The notes under the pieces are model-generated. The model had not been told where the DNA came from, made no database searches, and saw nothing but the letters and a program-made list of their open reading frames with translations. From Diadema setosum (Eukaryota; Echinodermata; Echinoidea; Diadematoida; Diadematidae): 64,000 nt of DNA. The DNA lies in NCBI GenBank assembly GCA_033980235.1, contig CM067065.1:21518837-21582836 (forward strand). The letters run 5' to 3'. Position 1 is the first letter of the stretch; each line of letters begins with the position of its first letter. Made by a program: the position numbers and the translations under genes. Shown in pieces: positions 21,184 through 33,331 of the stretch.

Positions 21184-24100
21184 TCACACAAAAACGCAGT
21201 TTCTTTTTACTCGCAGGGTTACTGCTGTAAATGGCTGAAATGTCCATGCACTCACCTCTTCTTCTTTTTCTTCTTGATTGTTCAAGAGAGAGGTAGGTAA
21301 TGAGAGAAAGGGGAACAGAATGCTAGTGGCAAAGATGGAGATGTAATTTGTTGTGAAATCCTGGATGACCTGGTCTGGAGGGTTGAGTGCACTGATGTGC
21401 TGGATCAAAGCAGCTCTATAGGTTTGAAGGGGTGGATAGGAATCAACAAAGTGGGTTGTGTTCTCCTCCTCCTCTCCACGGAGTTTACAGATGGGGGCGG
21501 AGGACTTGCCTATGGTCATCAGTACTGAGTAGGGTAGGAGCCAGTTGCGAGCTGGGAGCGGAGTCTACAGGCATCACGGAGGTTTGGAGGCAGGGAAGCT
21601 GGAAACAGATTAGTGGGGGTTGGCATGCTTCTACATTGTTTCCATAGAGCGAAGGGAGTGCTTAGTATCTATGGCAAAGCGAATCTGTGCAGTGTGGTGA
21701 TTGTGGACAGCTCGCCGACACAACCTTCTCCAGCATGGGTAGTCAAAGTTGGGGGTGTCTGAGAGGAGAGGGGGTAAATTGAGCTTTGCAAGAAGCTGCT
21801 TCCAGTTGGGGGTGGGGGAGTGTTGATTGCAAGTGCATGAAGGAGGATCCTGTTCTCGAATCTGTCTGAAGTCAGTGTGACTAGTTGTCCTAGGGAGATG
21901 ATAGTGAAGAGATCAGCATGAAGGGGGAGAGGAAGGATGCCTGTCAGAAAGATCACAGCTTCATTCAGAGCACTTTTGGGGAGGCCAAGAAGTTTCTTGA
22001 AGAGGAGGGCCTGTGCGGAGTCAAGCTTTTCCCGGGAACGTTTGTTGAGCTTCACAACGGCAATGCCATACAATATCCTGGGGATACAGTAAGCAGACCA
22101 GAGTTTTGCAATGATGGGTGGCCAGAAGTTGTTCCGCGAGGCTGAACCTCCAATGAGGGAGAATAGTGTATTATATCCCTTGGTGATGATGTTGGTAGCC
22201 GGGTGTACAGGTTGTGTTGATTTGGTGATGCCTAGGTGGGGTGTTGGTTGATTTCCTAAATTTAGTCATTGTTTAGATGCTAGGTGTGAGTATTGTTGCA
22301 TTTGTGGCTGAAGACTAAGATGACACTCTTCGTTGGGTTAATATTGTATTTCGAGGTGGAGGAATTGGTTTGGGTAGTGTTGAGCATCCTTTGCAGGACC
22401 TCTGCTGACAAGGCAATCAGGGCAACGTCATCTGCCAAGACAACTACCCAGCTTACAGATTATGAGAGTGGCAGCCTAGGTCTTCAGCTCTCAGCACCTT
22501 TACAAGCCCATCTATGAAGACATTGTATAGAAGAGGGGAGAGGATTCCTCCTTGTCGAACTCCTTTCTGTAGTGGGAAAGTGGGCTGACATCACCTTTCC
22601 ACAGGACCCGACTAGCTGCTCCTTTGTACATTTCCGCAAGAGCGCTTTGGGCTTCAGATGGGATTGGTGTGCTGGAGAGCTTCTGGAAAAAGCCAGAATG
22701 CCATACACAGTCAAAGGCTTTGGCTGCATCTAGGAGTGCTAGGTATGTTGTTGTTGTTTTTTTTTGTTTCTTTTTTGACAGAGTTGAGTTCTAAGATCAG
22801 CTTGAGGGTGATTGATGTTAGCACACAGGATCTGGTCGCTTGGAATCCAAACTGGAGTTCATCTGGAATACTGACTCCTGTTATAGCGTCTTCTATCCTC
22901 GGCTTCAAAGTTGTTTCCAGTAGCTTAGACAGCGTTGGGGTCAGCGAGATTCCTCTGTAGCTGGATGGGTCATTAACTGGTTTGTTTCCTCCTTTGTGTA
23001 GTGGGATGATGAGAGCCTCTTTCAGAGGTACAGGAAGATGCCCTAGTCTGATGGAGTTCTGGAGCAAAAGGAGATGCAGCCTGTGGAGGATCGGACCTGA
23101 GTGGACCAGGTGCTCAGTGGTAATGTTGTCGAGGCCTGGAGCTTTGAATGTCTTGAGCTTCAGGATGGCATCATCAACATGGCGTGAAGTGAGAGTGAGA
23201 GTGTCATCCCTGTGCATTGCATGTTGTTACTGTGAAGTGTTTGCATTATAGAGCTAAGAGGATGGTGGTTGAGTATCTGTGCCATCTTGGTGGTGTGTAG
23301 GTGTGGGTTGGGGGTGTGGAGCATCTCTATTGGCATCAGATGAGAGGTCCTGAATATAGGCATGCCAGCCCTCCATGACATTCTCATCATGAAAGGTGTT
23401 GTCCTTGTAAGTCAGGAAGGGGAGGTCCTGTGTCAGGGAGTTACCACACCTATTCAGCTTTATCAGCTTATAGAATAGGATGTCATTCCTTCCAATGACA
23501 AGCTCTAATTCCCCTTGTTTAGTTAGCCTCTTGGATGCTTCTGCTTGGCTGAGGGATCTTCTAAAGGACCGTTTGGACTCCAAATATATGACCTCCACAG
23601 AGGGTACCCAGAGGGTTTGCCTGCATGCTTCCATTTTTTCAAGCTTGATAGGGATAGTAAGAAGGCGCTCTTCACCTTCTGGGTCCACTGTTATTTACCT
23701 TGCTTCCTGTCTTTGTTAACTCTGTGGGGAAGCTTAAATGACTGTTCCATCATGTGCTCCTGAAGGTGTACCGACAGACGATCTATGCAATCCCGGTCAG
23801 GTGTCAGCGAATGCAGGTCTCAGAAAAGAGAGGTCGCTGCGGGTTCCAGGGGGTCAGTGTAGAGTTCTGCAATCATGTTGGGGTCTGAGGGCAATAGGAC
23901 TGTATGTCTCTGAGCTGGGCAAACTGAATTAGGCACTGGATTTGGTACTGGATGAGATTCACATCCCTGAATAGTAGCAGGGTCATCTGATAAGAGGTGT
24001 GCAGTCACTAGCACTGGGCGGTGGTCTGAAGTGTTTAGTGGGTGTTCCAGGATGATTTTGAGCTCATGGAATAGCTCTGCATCTTGTCTTGGGATGACGA

Positions 24101-24862
24101 AGCCGTCGATGGTGGACTTCCTGGAGCCATCATGAAGACATGAAGGTGTAGTGAGATGAGGAGCATCCTAGAGCTGTCAAACTACAAAAGTCTTCTGAGA
24201 TTATGGTACTCTTAAGAATCTCTGCTATTCACTTTCTCGGTGGAATGCGGGAGATATCTGCATTAAAATCACCTGCAACGATTTTCAGGCAGAACTTTGT
24301 GTCGATGATGTTCAGGAATGACAAGATAGTAGACGGGCAGAAGTGGTACTCATTGACTTCATCAATTGAGGTGCCACTTGGGAGGTAGCAGTTGATGAGG
24401 ATCTTCTTAGTTGAGATGGCATGTCGCGGTGAGATGGCAATAACTCGAGTAGTGTTACAACTGAGTTCTTTTGTGTCCATGAATTTCGCTTTGCGAAAGA
24501 ATGTAGCTGGACCTCCCTTGCCTCTGCCGATCTTGAAAATGCCTGGGTAAGAATCTTCAGAGTGTGCTTTGGCGAACGTGAGGAATTGGGTGTACAGGTT
24601 TGAGAGGGAGTGGAGCCCATGTTGATTTGACCAGTGTTCTTTAATACATGTGACATCTGAGGTGTTTAGAAGGTGCTGGATGAAGGGAGCTACTGGTGGT
24701 GCCTCGTGAGTTGAATGTGCTTAAGTGAACAGTGTCAGGGGTGGCAGAAGACTTAGGCTGCTTCGAGCCAGGTGAGATATTTGCTGGTGAAAGTGGTGTA
24801 GGTTGGACAGGATCATCTGATCCGTGGGGAAGGCTGGATGCAAGAGGAGATGGATGGTCCAT
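21184..24862 (-). pseudogene. CR1-type LINE ORF2: endonuclease and reverse transcriptase
   Basis: Read right to left: LSTFNSRG (about 24690) opens the endonuclease, KIVAGDFNADIS (about 24255-24290) carries its D-x-N catalytic pair, and SDHRPVLVTAHL (about 24000-24035) closes it. The reverse transcriptase has APGLDNITTEHL (about 23115), SYRGISLTPTLSKLLE (about 22940), LQFGFQ (about 22855), and an ADDVALIA catalytic block (about 22410-22445). The tail ends in a cysteine/histidine patch (CKLRGEEEENTTHFV, about 21440-21490). Frameshifts at several points and a T-run near 22755 break the reading frame. The protein would nick DNA and copy the LINE RNA at the nick. Confidence 0.88.
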
Positions 24863-24902
24863 GCTGCGGTCTGCTGTAGTGATTCCAAGAGTGATATGTG
24901 TG

Positions 24903-25993
24903 TTAGTGCCGAGGCTCTGCCCTGGTGAAACCCGAGGGGATTAGAGTAAGGTGATATGGATAGCTGGCTCGAAGGGGGGGGGGGGAGGGATTTCCATGAT
25001 GGGAGATGCTGACTGTAATGAGATGGTGTATCAGTGTGTCCTGCTGAGTACTGGGTGGGAGGTTGTGAAGGATTCTGCAAGGTGACAGGCCTAGGATTTG
25101 GTAGCCTTGTGTTGATCCTGAATCCAGACTGTAAGGTACGCAGGGGGCCTGGTATGGGATATTGCTGGGTAGATGTAGTTTGCCCCGAGTAGCCTCCTGT
25201 CCTGATGAGTTTCTTGCAGGGTTGGTTTGGAAATCCGGCTCAGTAACTGAGGATCTCTGTCCTAGCTTCATGGGGTCTGAGTTTCTGGTTTGCTGCTGAC
25301 TATTGGTTTTGACAGTAGGGTTTACTTGTTTTTGAAACTGTCCTGCTGAGGAGGGGGTTCTGTTCTCACTTATTTTGACGGTCTTTCCCGAGGTATGAGG
25401 GTTTGTAGATCCAACTGCTGTGGGCGTTGCTTGTATAGATGTGGGAGCTTTGTTGGGGTGACCAGTTACTTTGTTTGGAGATCGATGTCCATCGAGGCAG
25501 AACATCTGCAGTCCTGTTGCCTTTCTCGCGGTCAATGCCAGTGGAGATGCGATCTTGTTGAGCAGTTCCAAGGTGTCTACGCAGATCATGTATGACGGGT
25601 TGGTGGTAGCGCGGCCTCTTACGGATTGCAGCCTCATTACGACAGCTCGTGTCTGTTGCCGGACTCAGTTTCTTGGAGGATATGCATGGGTCGCTCTGGC
25701 TTCTGTGTAAGTGCTTTCTACCAGTGTTGCTGCGACCTCCTCCTGCTTGTGCTTGTTCAGGGTGAGTGCTTTGCCTTCTGGAGTTTAGGGATCATTTTGT
25801 GTCCTTGGAAGCGTACTGGTTATGTATCAGGTGGTCCTTTAGGACACTAAAACGGTTGTGTGTAGTCAGAGAGCTTGAATGTCCAGGACGATCAGGTGGA
25901 TAGAGTGTTCCTTTGACATCTTGGGTTGCTTCTCTAGGTAACTTTCATCTGGAGGAGTAGGGAGTTCATTTTCATCGATGTCATGGTTCAGAC
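24903..25993 (-). pseudogene. LINE ORF1 C-terminal part
   Basis: The frame at 24903-25637 is 244 codons, rich in T, S, P, N and Q and of low complexity, as in the linker and tail of CR1-type ORF1 proteins that bind the LINE RNA. It sits directly upstream of the endonuclease. The sequence from 25638 to 25993 continues the same ORF in broken frames up to the border of the inserted element at 25998. No folded domain is recognised in this part. Confidence 0.6.
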
Positions 25994-25997
25994 AGAT

Positions 25998-28404
25998 CTG
26001 CCCCCCCCCCCCAAGGAAAAACGCAGTAACTAACATTTTTGGCGATTTTCACTTTTTTTGCATAAATATAGTCAGTGGGCAATCCTTCTTCATATGACAT
26101 ATTCAGATTTTTGAAAAAATGTTTAGAAAGCCACTTTTCCGTAACTGCCAAACGCAGTATCTACACTTAACTTGCACTTTCCCCAAGGAAAAACGCAGTA
26201 TCTACATGATGAATATTTCCCCAAGGAAAAACGCAGTATCTACAGAGCTAGTCTTAATTACCAGACACTGTTATTTATATATGTGAATACTTTGCCGGTT
26301 GTTCTGTAATTTGAACGTAAATTACTTTCTTTAGATATACTTGCTCAATAATAAGACATAATGTTCAAAATATCTAACCGAAACAATACTGATTAGTAAA
26401 TATTTTGATGAGATTGTGATCCTAATATAAAACACAGTGTGTGATTAAGACTAACCGAGTGCACATTAAACAATACAACACAACACTGACAGCTACAGCT
26501 AGCTGCACTGATGCTGTGCAGCAGTCGGCACAGGGCCCGGCTAGTCAGCATACAGTGGGAGTGTGTACTTGGAATAAAACAAAATGTTGTCGTGGGGAAA
26601 ATTACTCGTGAGCCTAGCCCTCAAGAAAAATTTATCTGCAGATAATGAGTAAGTTATTCAAAACTATTTCAATATTGAAAGAATAAAGCTGATTGTTTGT
26701 CACACGAAGCGAAGTAAACACAAATGCATACACGTACATTTGTGTTTACTTCGCTTCGTGTGATAAACGATCAGCTTTATTCTTTCATATTCTACCTCAA
26801 TGATGAACATTATCCGTACTATAACTTGTTGTGAAGTAACTTTGTTAGGCCTAGACCCTTGTCAAAATTCCTCAGGCTCCGAATCCGAAAGTTTCTTCGA
26901 AAGGCAATAGGCCTAGATCTATTCGTGTTGTATCGGATAAACGTCAGGTTATGTAACATGTACACCCTCCCTTAGATCTAGGCCTAAGTCTTTGGCTTTT
27001 AGACTTGTCTAGACAGTAACGTTTGCGTCTTGCGTCTCCTTTCTAATGTTAGACTTAACGTCAATCAGAACTTTCAGGGTCCGTATTCCGAAAGTCTAAA
27101 GAAAGATCTATCGTAGGACTTGAATAGGCCTACTCTAGGGCAGGCCTGTAGTAAGAAGTCTAAAACTTAACCACTTTTTAGAATCGTAAGTCTAGTGACG
27201 TGTCAATGTTCAATTATCTACTCCATACCATACTGTCTTAAAATTACAGAGTTGACAATACTATAGATTAGGGTCCATGTGAAAAATAGGTACCTACCCA
27301 CGGTAAATGGACGAAATAGAGACAGTTAAGAATAAGTTGTATTTTAATTCTTATCGGATCTAGACAGTGTCTAGACCCTAGTGAGAGTGGGTTGCGTAAA
27401 ATGCATGCATGATCCCATGCTGCATGCTACATGACTTACAAGTAAAAAAAAGTTACATTACAAATTTACATGACGTTAAACTTAGGTTCAATCCAGAAGG
27501 AATAGGCCTAGAGAGCGGATGTCACTTCATTCTAGACCGGTTCTAGATGTATTTTTTTTTTCTAATCAAAGAGTCCTGGCTCGTGTAGGGCTTAAACCTT
27601 CTGCAGTTCTAACGTTAGGCTATTTTTTTTTTCTGTGAGCATCGTGCATGTATAGCCTGAGGCGCGACGGTAGACTCGTGTAGCCTGCTACGTAGCCAGC
27701 CTAGAATAAACGATATAAAAACTAGACCTAGTCTAGATCGATCTAGGTCCAGACATCCGATTTAGATTTATTTTGGTCTAACTTAGACAGACTGTAACCT
27801 AGACTGTACAGATCTAGATCTAGTATTCTAGATGCTAGTTAGCGGCTAGGCCATGTATGATGTAGCATCACATTACAGCCCTGGCAAGCTTCATATTAAA
27901 CACGTATCGACGTAACGTTAGGCCTACAGCAAGATCGGTCTGGGATACACTTTTAAGCAAAACGTTCCAGGAACGATCTGTTATTTAATAATCTTATGAA
28001 GCCTGCTCTGTAATCAGGGCATAAATGGGGGGGGGGGGTGGAGGATGCATCCCCAAGGGCCAGAGAATACTTGAACAATGATGTATACATGCATACATAA
28101 TTATGGCAGATTAATCCTAGTCATTCCGCTGTAGATACTGCGTTTTTCCTTGGGGAAATCAGTCAATTGCGTGGGGTTTCCCCAAAGTATCTACATTTTC
28201 ATCAATAACTGAAAAACAAAACAAAAACACAAAATGATATTTTCCAGGAAAATTGGTAGCTAGATAGACTAAAATTCCACAATGAAGGAATTTTTCAAAA
28301 GAGTATATTTTCCAGGGGCTTTGGCAAAAAGATAAAATGGTTAATATCTCGGTTGTTTAGAAATGGAGCTGGATGTAGATACTGCGTTTTTCCTTGGGGG
28401 GCAG
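25998..28404. mobile_element. 2.4 kb DNA element, CTGCCC ends, 4-bp AGAT duplication
   Basis: The element begins CTG plus a run of C, then CCAAGGAAAAACGCAGTA, and ends with the inverse (TACTGCGTTTTTCCTTGG, G run, CAG). AGAT flanks it on both sides (25994-25997 and 28405-28408). The end word recurs inside: at about 26183 and 26221 in direct orientation, a shortened copy near 26148, and an inverted copy near 28135. No transposase frame exists; the middle is rich in CTAGA/TCTAG words. A second copy in opposite orientation is at 57983-60480. The superfamily is not assigned; a 4-bp duplication fits several cut-and-paste groups. Confidence 0.85.
26701..26762. repeat. Perfect 26-bp hairpin inside the 2.4 kb element
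   Basis: The arms at 26701-26726 and 26737-26762 are exact reverse complements, starting CACACGAAGCGAAGTAAACA, with a 10-base loop. In the second copy of the element (59684-59774) the same arm occurs three times, so the hairpin has been rearranged. Confidence 0.85.
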
Positions 28405-29019
28405 AGATAGCAACAAGGTGGTCATTGGAAGATAGGAGTGAGATGATGTCCTTCTCCCTAGAAGCTAGTTGTACTAGTCTGCAACAAGCTTTTGAGCTTC
28501 ATTTTTGTGGTTGGATTCAGATGTGCGTAGCCTTTTGAGGGTCTCAATTTCACATCTCGCCTGCTGTAGGTTGAATACCGTTTGTTCGTGTTGCACTAAG
28601 AGTACATATTTTGAGAGATTGATTGCGGCCAGTTGGTCTTTTGTTTCCTTGAGTTTTTTGGAGAGGTTGTTACACTTACATGCAGACGGGATTGGTACAA
28701 GTTCCTCAGGGGGATCACACGCAGCAGCTTGTTTAGGCTGGCTTGGTTGACATGCTTGACAGTGGGGGGCTGCAATGAGGTTTGTGAAGCCTTAGAGATT
28801 TTAGGTTAATCAAGAGGGATTGTAATAAGATTTGTTAAGGAGGGCTTCGACAGTACGGCTCGATGCAATCTGCTTGGACTTGTCTGAGTGGCGTGTTATA
28901 ATCATGTGTTTACTGAGGGCCATGATAGTGTGGTTTGCGTCCCGACTGAGGTGGATGTAGGAGTGTTCATGTCCAAGGACCAGCATGTCGGACATGTGCC
29001 AAGCGTATCCCTTTGAGTT
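28405..29019 (-). pseudogene. LINE ORF1 middle part, end of the PHD finger and coiled coil
   Basis: Reading the minus strand from 29019, the first residues supply the last cysteine pair (CPTC) of the PHD finger that starts at 41891-42180, once the 12.9 kb insertion is removed. A stretch rich in K, S, Q and L follows and could be a coiled coil, as in many LINE ORF1 proteins. The frame is interrupted by stops. The segment ends at the AGAT border of the 2.4 kb element. Confidence 0.65.
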
Positions 29020-29023
29020 TTAA

Positions 29024-29845
29024 CCCGTTTAGGACGGTTTGCTTTGGCGAGCGAACACCCCCACAGACGGACAGGTTTTCCAAAATCGAGCCCGAACCGA
29101 GGGTTACTAAGGGGGTGTGACTTACGGTCCCGCTTTACCCAATCATCAAATTGCCGTGTATGCGGTGTAGGAATCCGCTTTCTGATTGGATGAATAACGA
29201 CCGCTCATGAATAATAATGTCGCTTCCCTTCGCTATCTGGGTTCGCGCGCGCGGTTTGAACTTCACGTACTGTACGATCGTCAATTTACGTTCCCTCGTC
29301 AACTGAAATGAATAGCGTCTTTTATTATTGGGCACCAGGCTATGTCGAGGGTGTCGCAAATTTCTACTACATAATTGTCTTGAATTTACTGATTCATGGA
29401 GGCAATCTTTTATGGAAACTGTAATCCGTTGATCACAAGCCTTCAGAGTCTTTCAATGAAAAGCGATCGATCGGAGGATTATGTACAGGCTTGCGTATTT
29501 CCATTTACACGACTGTAAGACACGCCAAGTAAATCTCGTATTGTGGCGATATGAAAGGCACACGAACCCACTCTTGACTTCCTGTTGTTCACAAAATTCC
29601 TTACCATAGCTAGTCAATGAATTTTGGAAACAGAAGGAAGTTTATTCATTGTATACAACAGTTGAAAATCTGTTACACCTTGTTTGTCCCCGCTACTTGT
29701 ATCCAAATACAAAGCTCGCGTGTCTGTAACAGAAGCACGTGGCTTTATTTCAACACTAGGCAAACCATCAACGATGTAATATTACAAGTAGAATTGGTGA
29801 TACTGATTTATCAAAGTCGAATTTCGTAATAGAATAACGTCCACT
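29024..29845. other. Left unique flank of the 12.86 kb element
   Basis: This sequence precedes the first tandem unit and is not repeated in the window. The first ~250 bp are GC-richer, with GCGCGCGCGG near 29245. The only open frames are short and unrecognised. Confidence 0.5.
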
Positions 29846-30579
29846 TGGGTTTATTTCTTGATTCTGTTTCAGTAATTCCCATAAAATTGACAAGAGCCTG
29901 GAATATGTTCAATATTCAAACAAATCTTTGCATCTTTCTAACTTTCCTTGAGACGAATAAAAATGCATAATCCACGCTTGCGCGATACCTGCCATCCCCT
30001 GAAGAAGTCTGTATAAAGAAGTTTGCTTCCTGAAATTATCAATCGTGACTACCTACAAATTTCGATCATGCGACTTATAATAGGTTTTCATTGGATGCAT
30101 AGAAGATATCACCGAGTGGATTTGTGAGTTTATTATCGGGGTTTGATGCAGCTATTTTTCTGTGCGATCGTACAATTCCTTTACAACTTCGACGTAATGT
30201 CGGGAAGATAATGATTATTTACTATGTATCAAGTGAAATGAGATTTCACACAGTGATACAAGACATATATTTAATTATTATAAAAAGTAATCACCAACCT
30301 AAATGAGTATCGTTATTTCTTACATAGAAAAAAAAAAACCTAAGAATAAAACACCGGTCCTGTTTAAGCCAGTTGACAAAACATGTATGAGCTCTTCAGA
30401 TGAAACAGGGGAGTCTATACGATGAGAAGAAAAAAAAAAAGGAGAGAAAAATAGGCTGGTCATCTAAATTTTGTTCGATTGACGGTAGATAATCTGAAAA
30501 GATTTTTCAAACGTAATGTAAAATTATACAAGATGAAGTTTGCCTACAACCTGTGTTTTGGTAATATCTTTCTGCGTTT

Positions 30580-30626
<47 letters not shown>

Positions 30627-32216
30627 CAATACATATATAAATTTTATGGGCAGAGTATCTTGGAGAAGAGATCATCACCATCAATGATAATATTCAATCT
30701 ACACGTTTGTATATGGGAATGAAGAAGGGGATAGCTGGAAAGGAAAGTGATGAGATGTAATGAGATAATATGAAGGAGCACTAATTGAGACAAATGTATT
30801 ACAAAGGAAGAGCAAAACGGCAAAAAAGGGAAAAAGGGTACAACATTATGCAAAGATTTTGCAGTCATTTTTTGTGTACGTTTGCCTTCAAATTTCGTAG
30901 TTACGTAATTCAAAATAGCCAACAAAACAAAAGAAAAAAAGATAGCGCCATGAAGATGTTCATTCAACCTCGTTTGCCTTTCACTATGTCCTATCACTTC
31001 AAAAAAATGTAGCATTAGCACAATTCAAATTAGAATTCCCATCGAGAATTCAGATTCGCAACAATGTGAGAGAGTGTCTTTTCAGACAGGGTCGCAGGTG
31101 AGCATTTCCGAGTTCGTCGGAGAAGTTCATTCATATTAGAAACAAAAAGGTTGACCACCCGGCAGCTGATAGAAGAAGACGACATGACCATGGGAGAACG
31201 GCGAGCACATGTCACACAAGCTTGAAGGTCTAAAATCATTACATCACTTCAGAAAATAGCGAAAAGATGATATATTTGTTGAAATAAACGACATTTCTCC
31301 CGACATTCTTCGATCTCTCATAACAGACGGTTAATTTTGCTGAAATGATCTTCTCTTATGTCATGAGTGTAAATCAATATTATTTTGTTTTATTGTGTAT
31401 ACCAGTCATCGCCCGATAAAAGACAGAAAATGAAGTACTATTCTCATTCAATAAGCATAATATACAGTATAAAGGAAACGAGCATTTGCTGCAATCGTTT
31501 ATGAATATGAAAATGCTTCAATGCGATTTCACGAAGTCTAAAGGAATGAATGCAAGTATAGGTCTACCTAAATACAGAGATGTATAATGCAATTATTATT
31601 AAAAAAAAAAAAACGCAGCCACGATAAGTGCATAAACCACTTCAATAGCAGCATGAAAACATTTGATCACATCAACATATGAGATGGACAAGAACATTTC
31701 ATGCTTTTATTGCTCGAAATTCCTTGCTCCTAAACAAAGTAGAGTGTTCAATTGAAGCGACGGGTTATCACATCTCCGTCTTTCGCAAAACTGAATCATC
31801 ACTTCGCAAATTTGGAGTGCTTTCTACAAATTTACATAAACAAAGTTAATTTTTTTTTAGGCATGAGTTACCATATTGTACTGATTATAAATCGATTGAG
31901 CTACAAAACGGTAGTGTGTTGCTAAAACCATTATAACTCAATGATCGCGAAATCATTTGACTTGTGAACTTCCGAAAGAGATGGACTGAAAAACCCAGAC
32001 TTCTAAACGTATAAATAATTGACAGAGCGACTATAGGCGAAAATTAGCATATTATGAAGAATTCATACAAAACTATAACCAAAAAAGACTAAACAGTCGA
32101 CATCACCATTGTCGGTATCGTCGTAATATGGGATCTAATTTCATTTTGACTGCCTCTTTGAAATGCTGCAAACATCAAATACTGAACATCATAATTTTTA
32201 TTTGTGAATTCTAAGC

Positions 32217-32260
<44 letters not shown>

Positions 32261-32868
32261 ACTTCTGCCGTATGTCTTGTTTCTCGCTTTATTGCAGCGT
32301 ATGTCATTGTCGAAGTTTAAATTCTGTAATACATGTTCGTAACAAGTACATGAGAACTTGTACATTGGATTCCCAACAACCATAAAATCAATTGGGGTCC
32401 GTAAAAGCGGTTACGTAATACATGAAGCACATCATTATAATGCATTCTATGGACCGGTGCAGAATAAAGAGACTGCCCGTAATCGGCCTTTGAACTTCTC
32501 TATTATGCTCATAATCCCCGACATTTCAGATGGCGTCTACAAGTGCGCCTTAGGGATGTTTTTGTATCAACATCCTGTATATTCAAGGAGGTACAATGTA
32601 ACCTGATACTCTGGCCACCTGGTCTATTCAAAGTGTTCTTGCCTATAACACGCGCACATGTTACGCTGTGTTTCTCCATGATGCAATATCGGCTCTTGCA
32701 TTGTATGAAAATGATGACTATTTATACAGTATATCCTCTATTTGGTTCGTTGGCCGAGTAGATTTTTTGAACGATCTTATAACATAATCACGCTGTCATT
32801 CATAAGTATGAGAGAGAGAAAAAAAGCTTCAAGCAACATTGAAGTTGAGTTTCTCAAACCAATCTTCC
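29846..32868. repeat. Tandem unit 1 of about 3.0 kb
   Basis: It starts at a GTTTCAGTAATTCCCATAAA-like word and AAGAGCCTGGAATATGTTCAA. The same succession of blocks recurs in units 2 and 3: a GAGTCTATACGATGAGAAGA block (30410), an AT run (30584-30624), AGAGCAAAACGGC (30810), TTTTGCTGAAATGATCTTCT (31335), TTCGCAAATTTGGAG (31805), and a block with CTATGGACCGGTGC (32449). It contains a (GA)n run at 32220-32253. No conserved open frame runs through the three units. Confidence 0.85.
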
Positions 32869-33292
32869 ATTTGAGTTTGTTTCTTGGTTTTGTTTCAACA
32901 ATTTTCATAATGTTGACAAGAGCCTGATGGGATGTTCAATATTCAGATAAATCGTTGCATCTTTCGTGCAATCTTTGACAGCTAATGGTGACTAAACCTG
33001 CGAACTCCATGCATTTTTGTATAAAGACGTTTGCTTTGTGAAATTATCCATCATGACTGCCTCCAGATTTCGACCATAATTATATGACTTAGTTTTCCAT
33101 GAGATGAATAAAGGAGATCAACGAGCGCATTTATAAGTTTACTGTCGGGTTTTATGTTGCAATTTTTATGTGCAATCATGATTCCCTTACAACTCTACTG
33201 CAATGGCGGGAAGGTATTGTTCACTGCACATCACTTGAAATTAAATTTCACACAGTGATATGATAATCATCAGCAAACGGGATAGATTGTTG

Positions 33293-33331
<39 letters not shown>

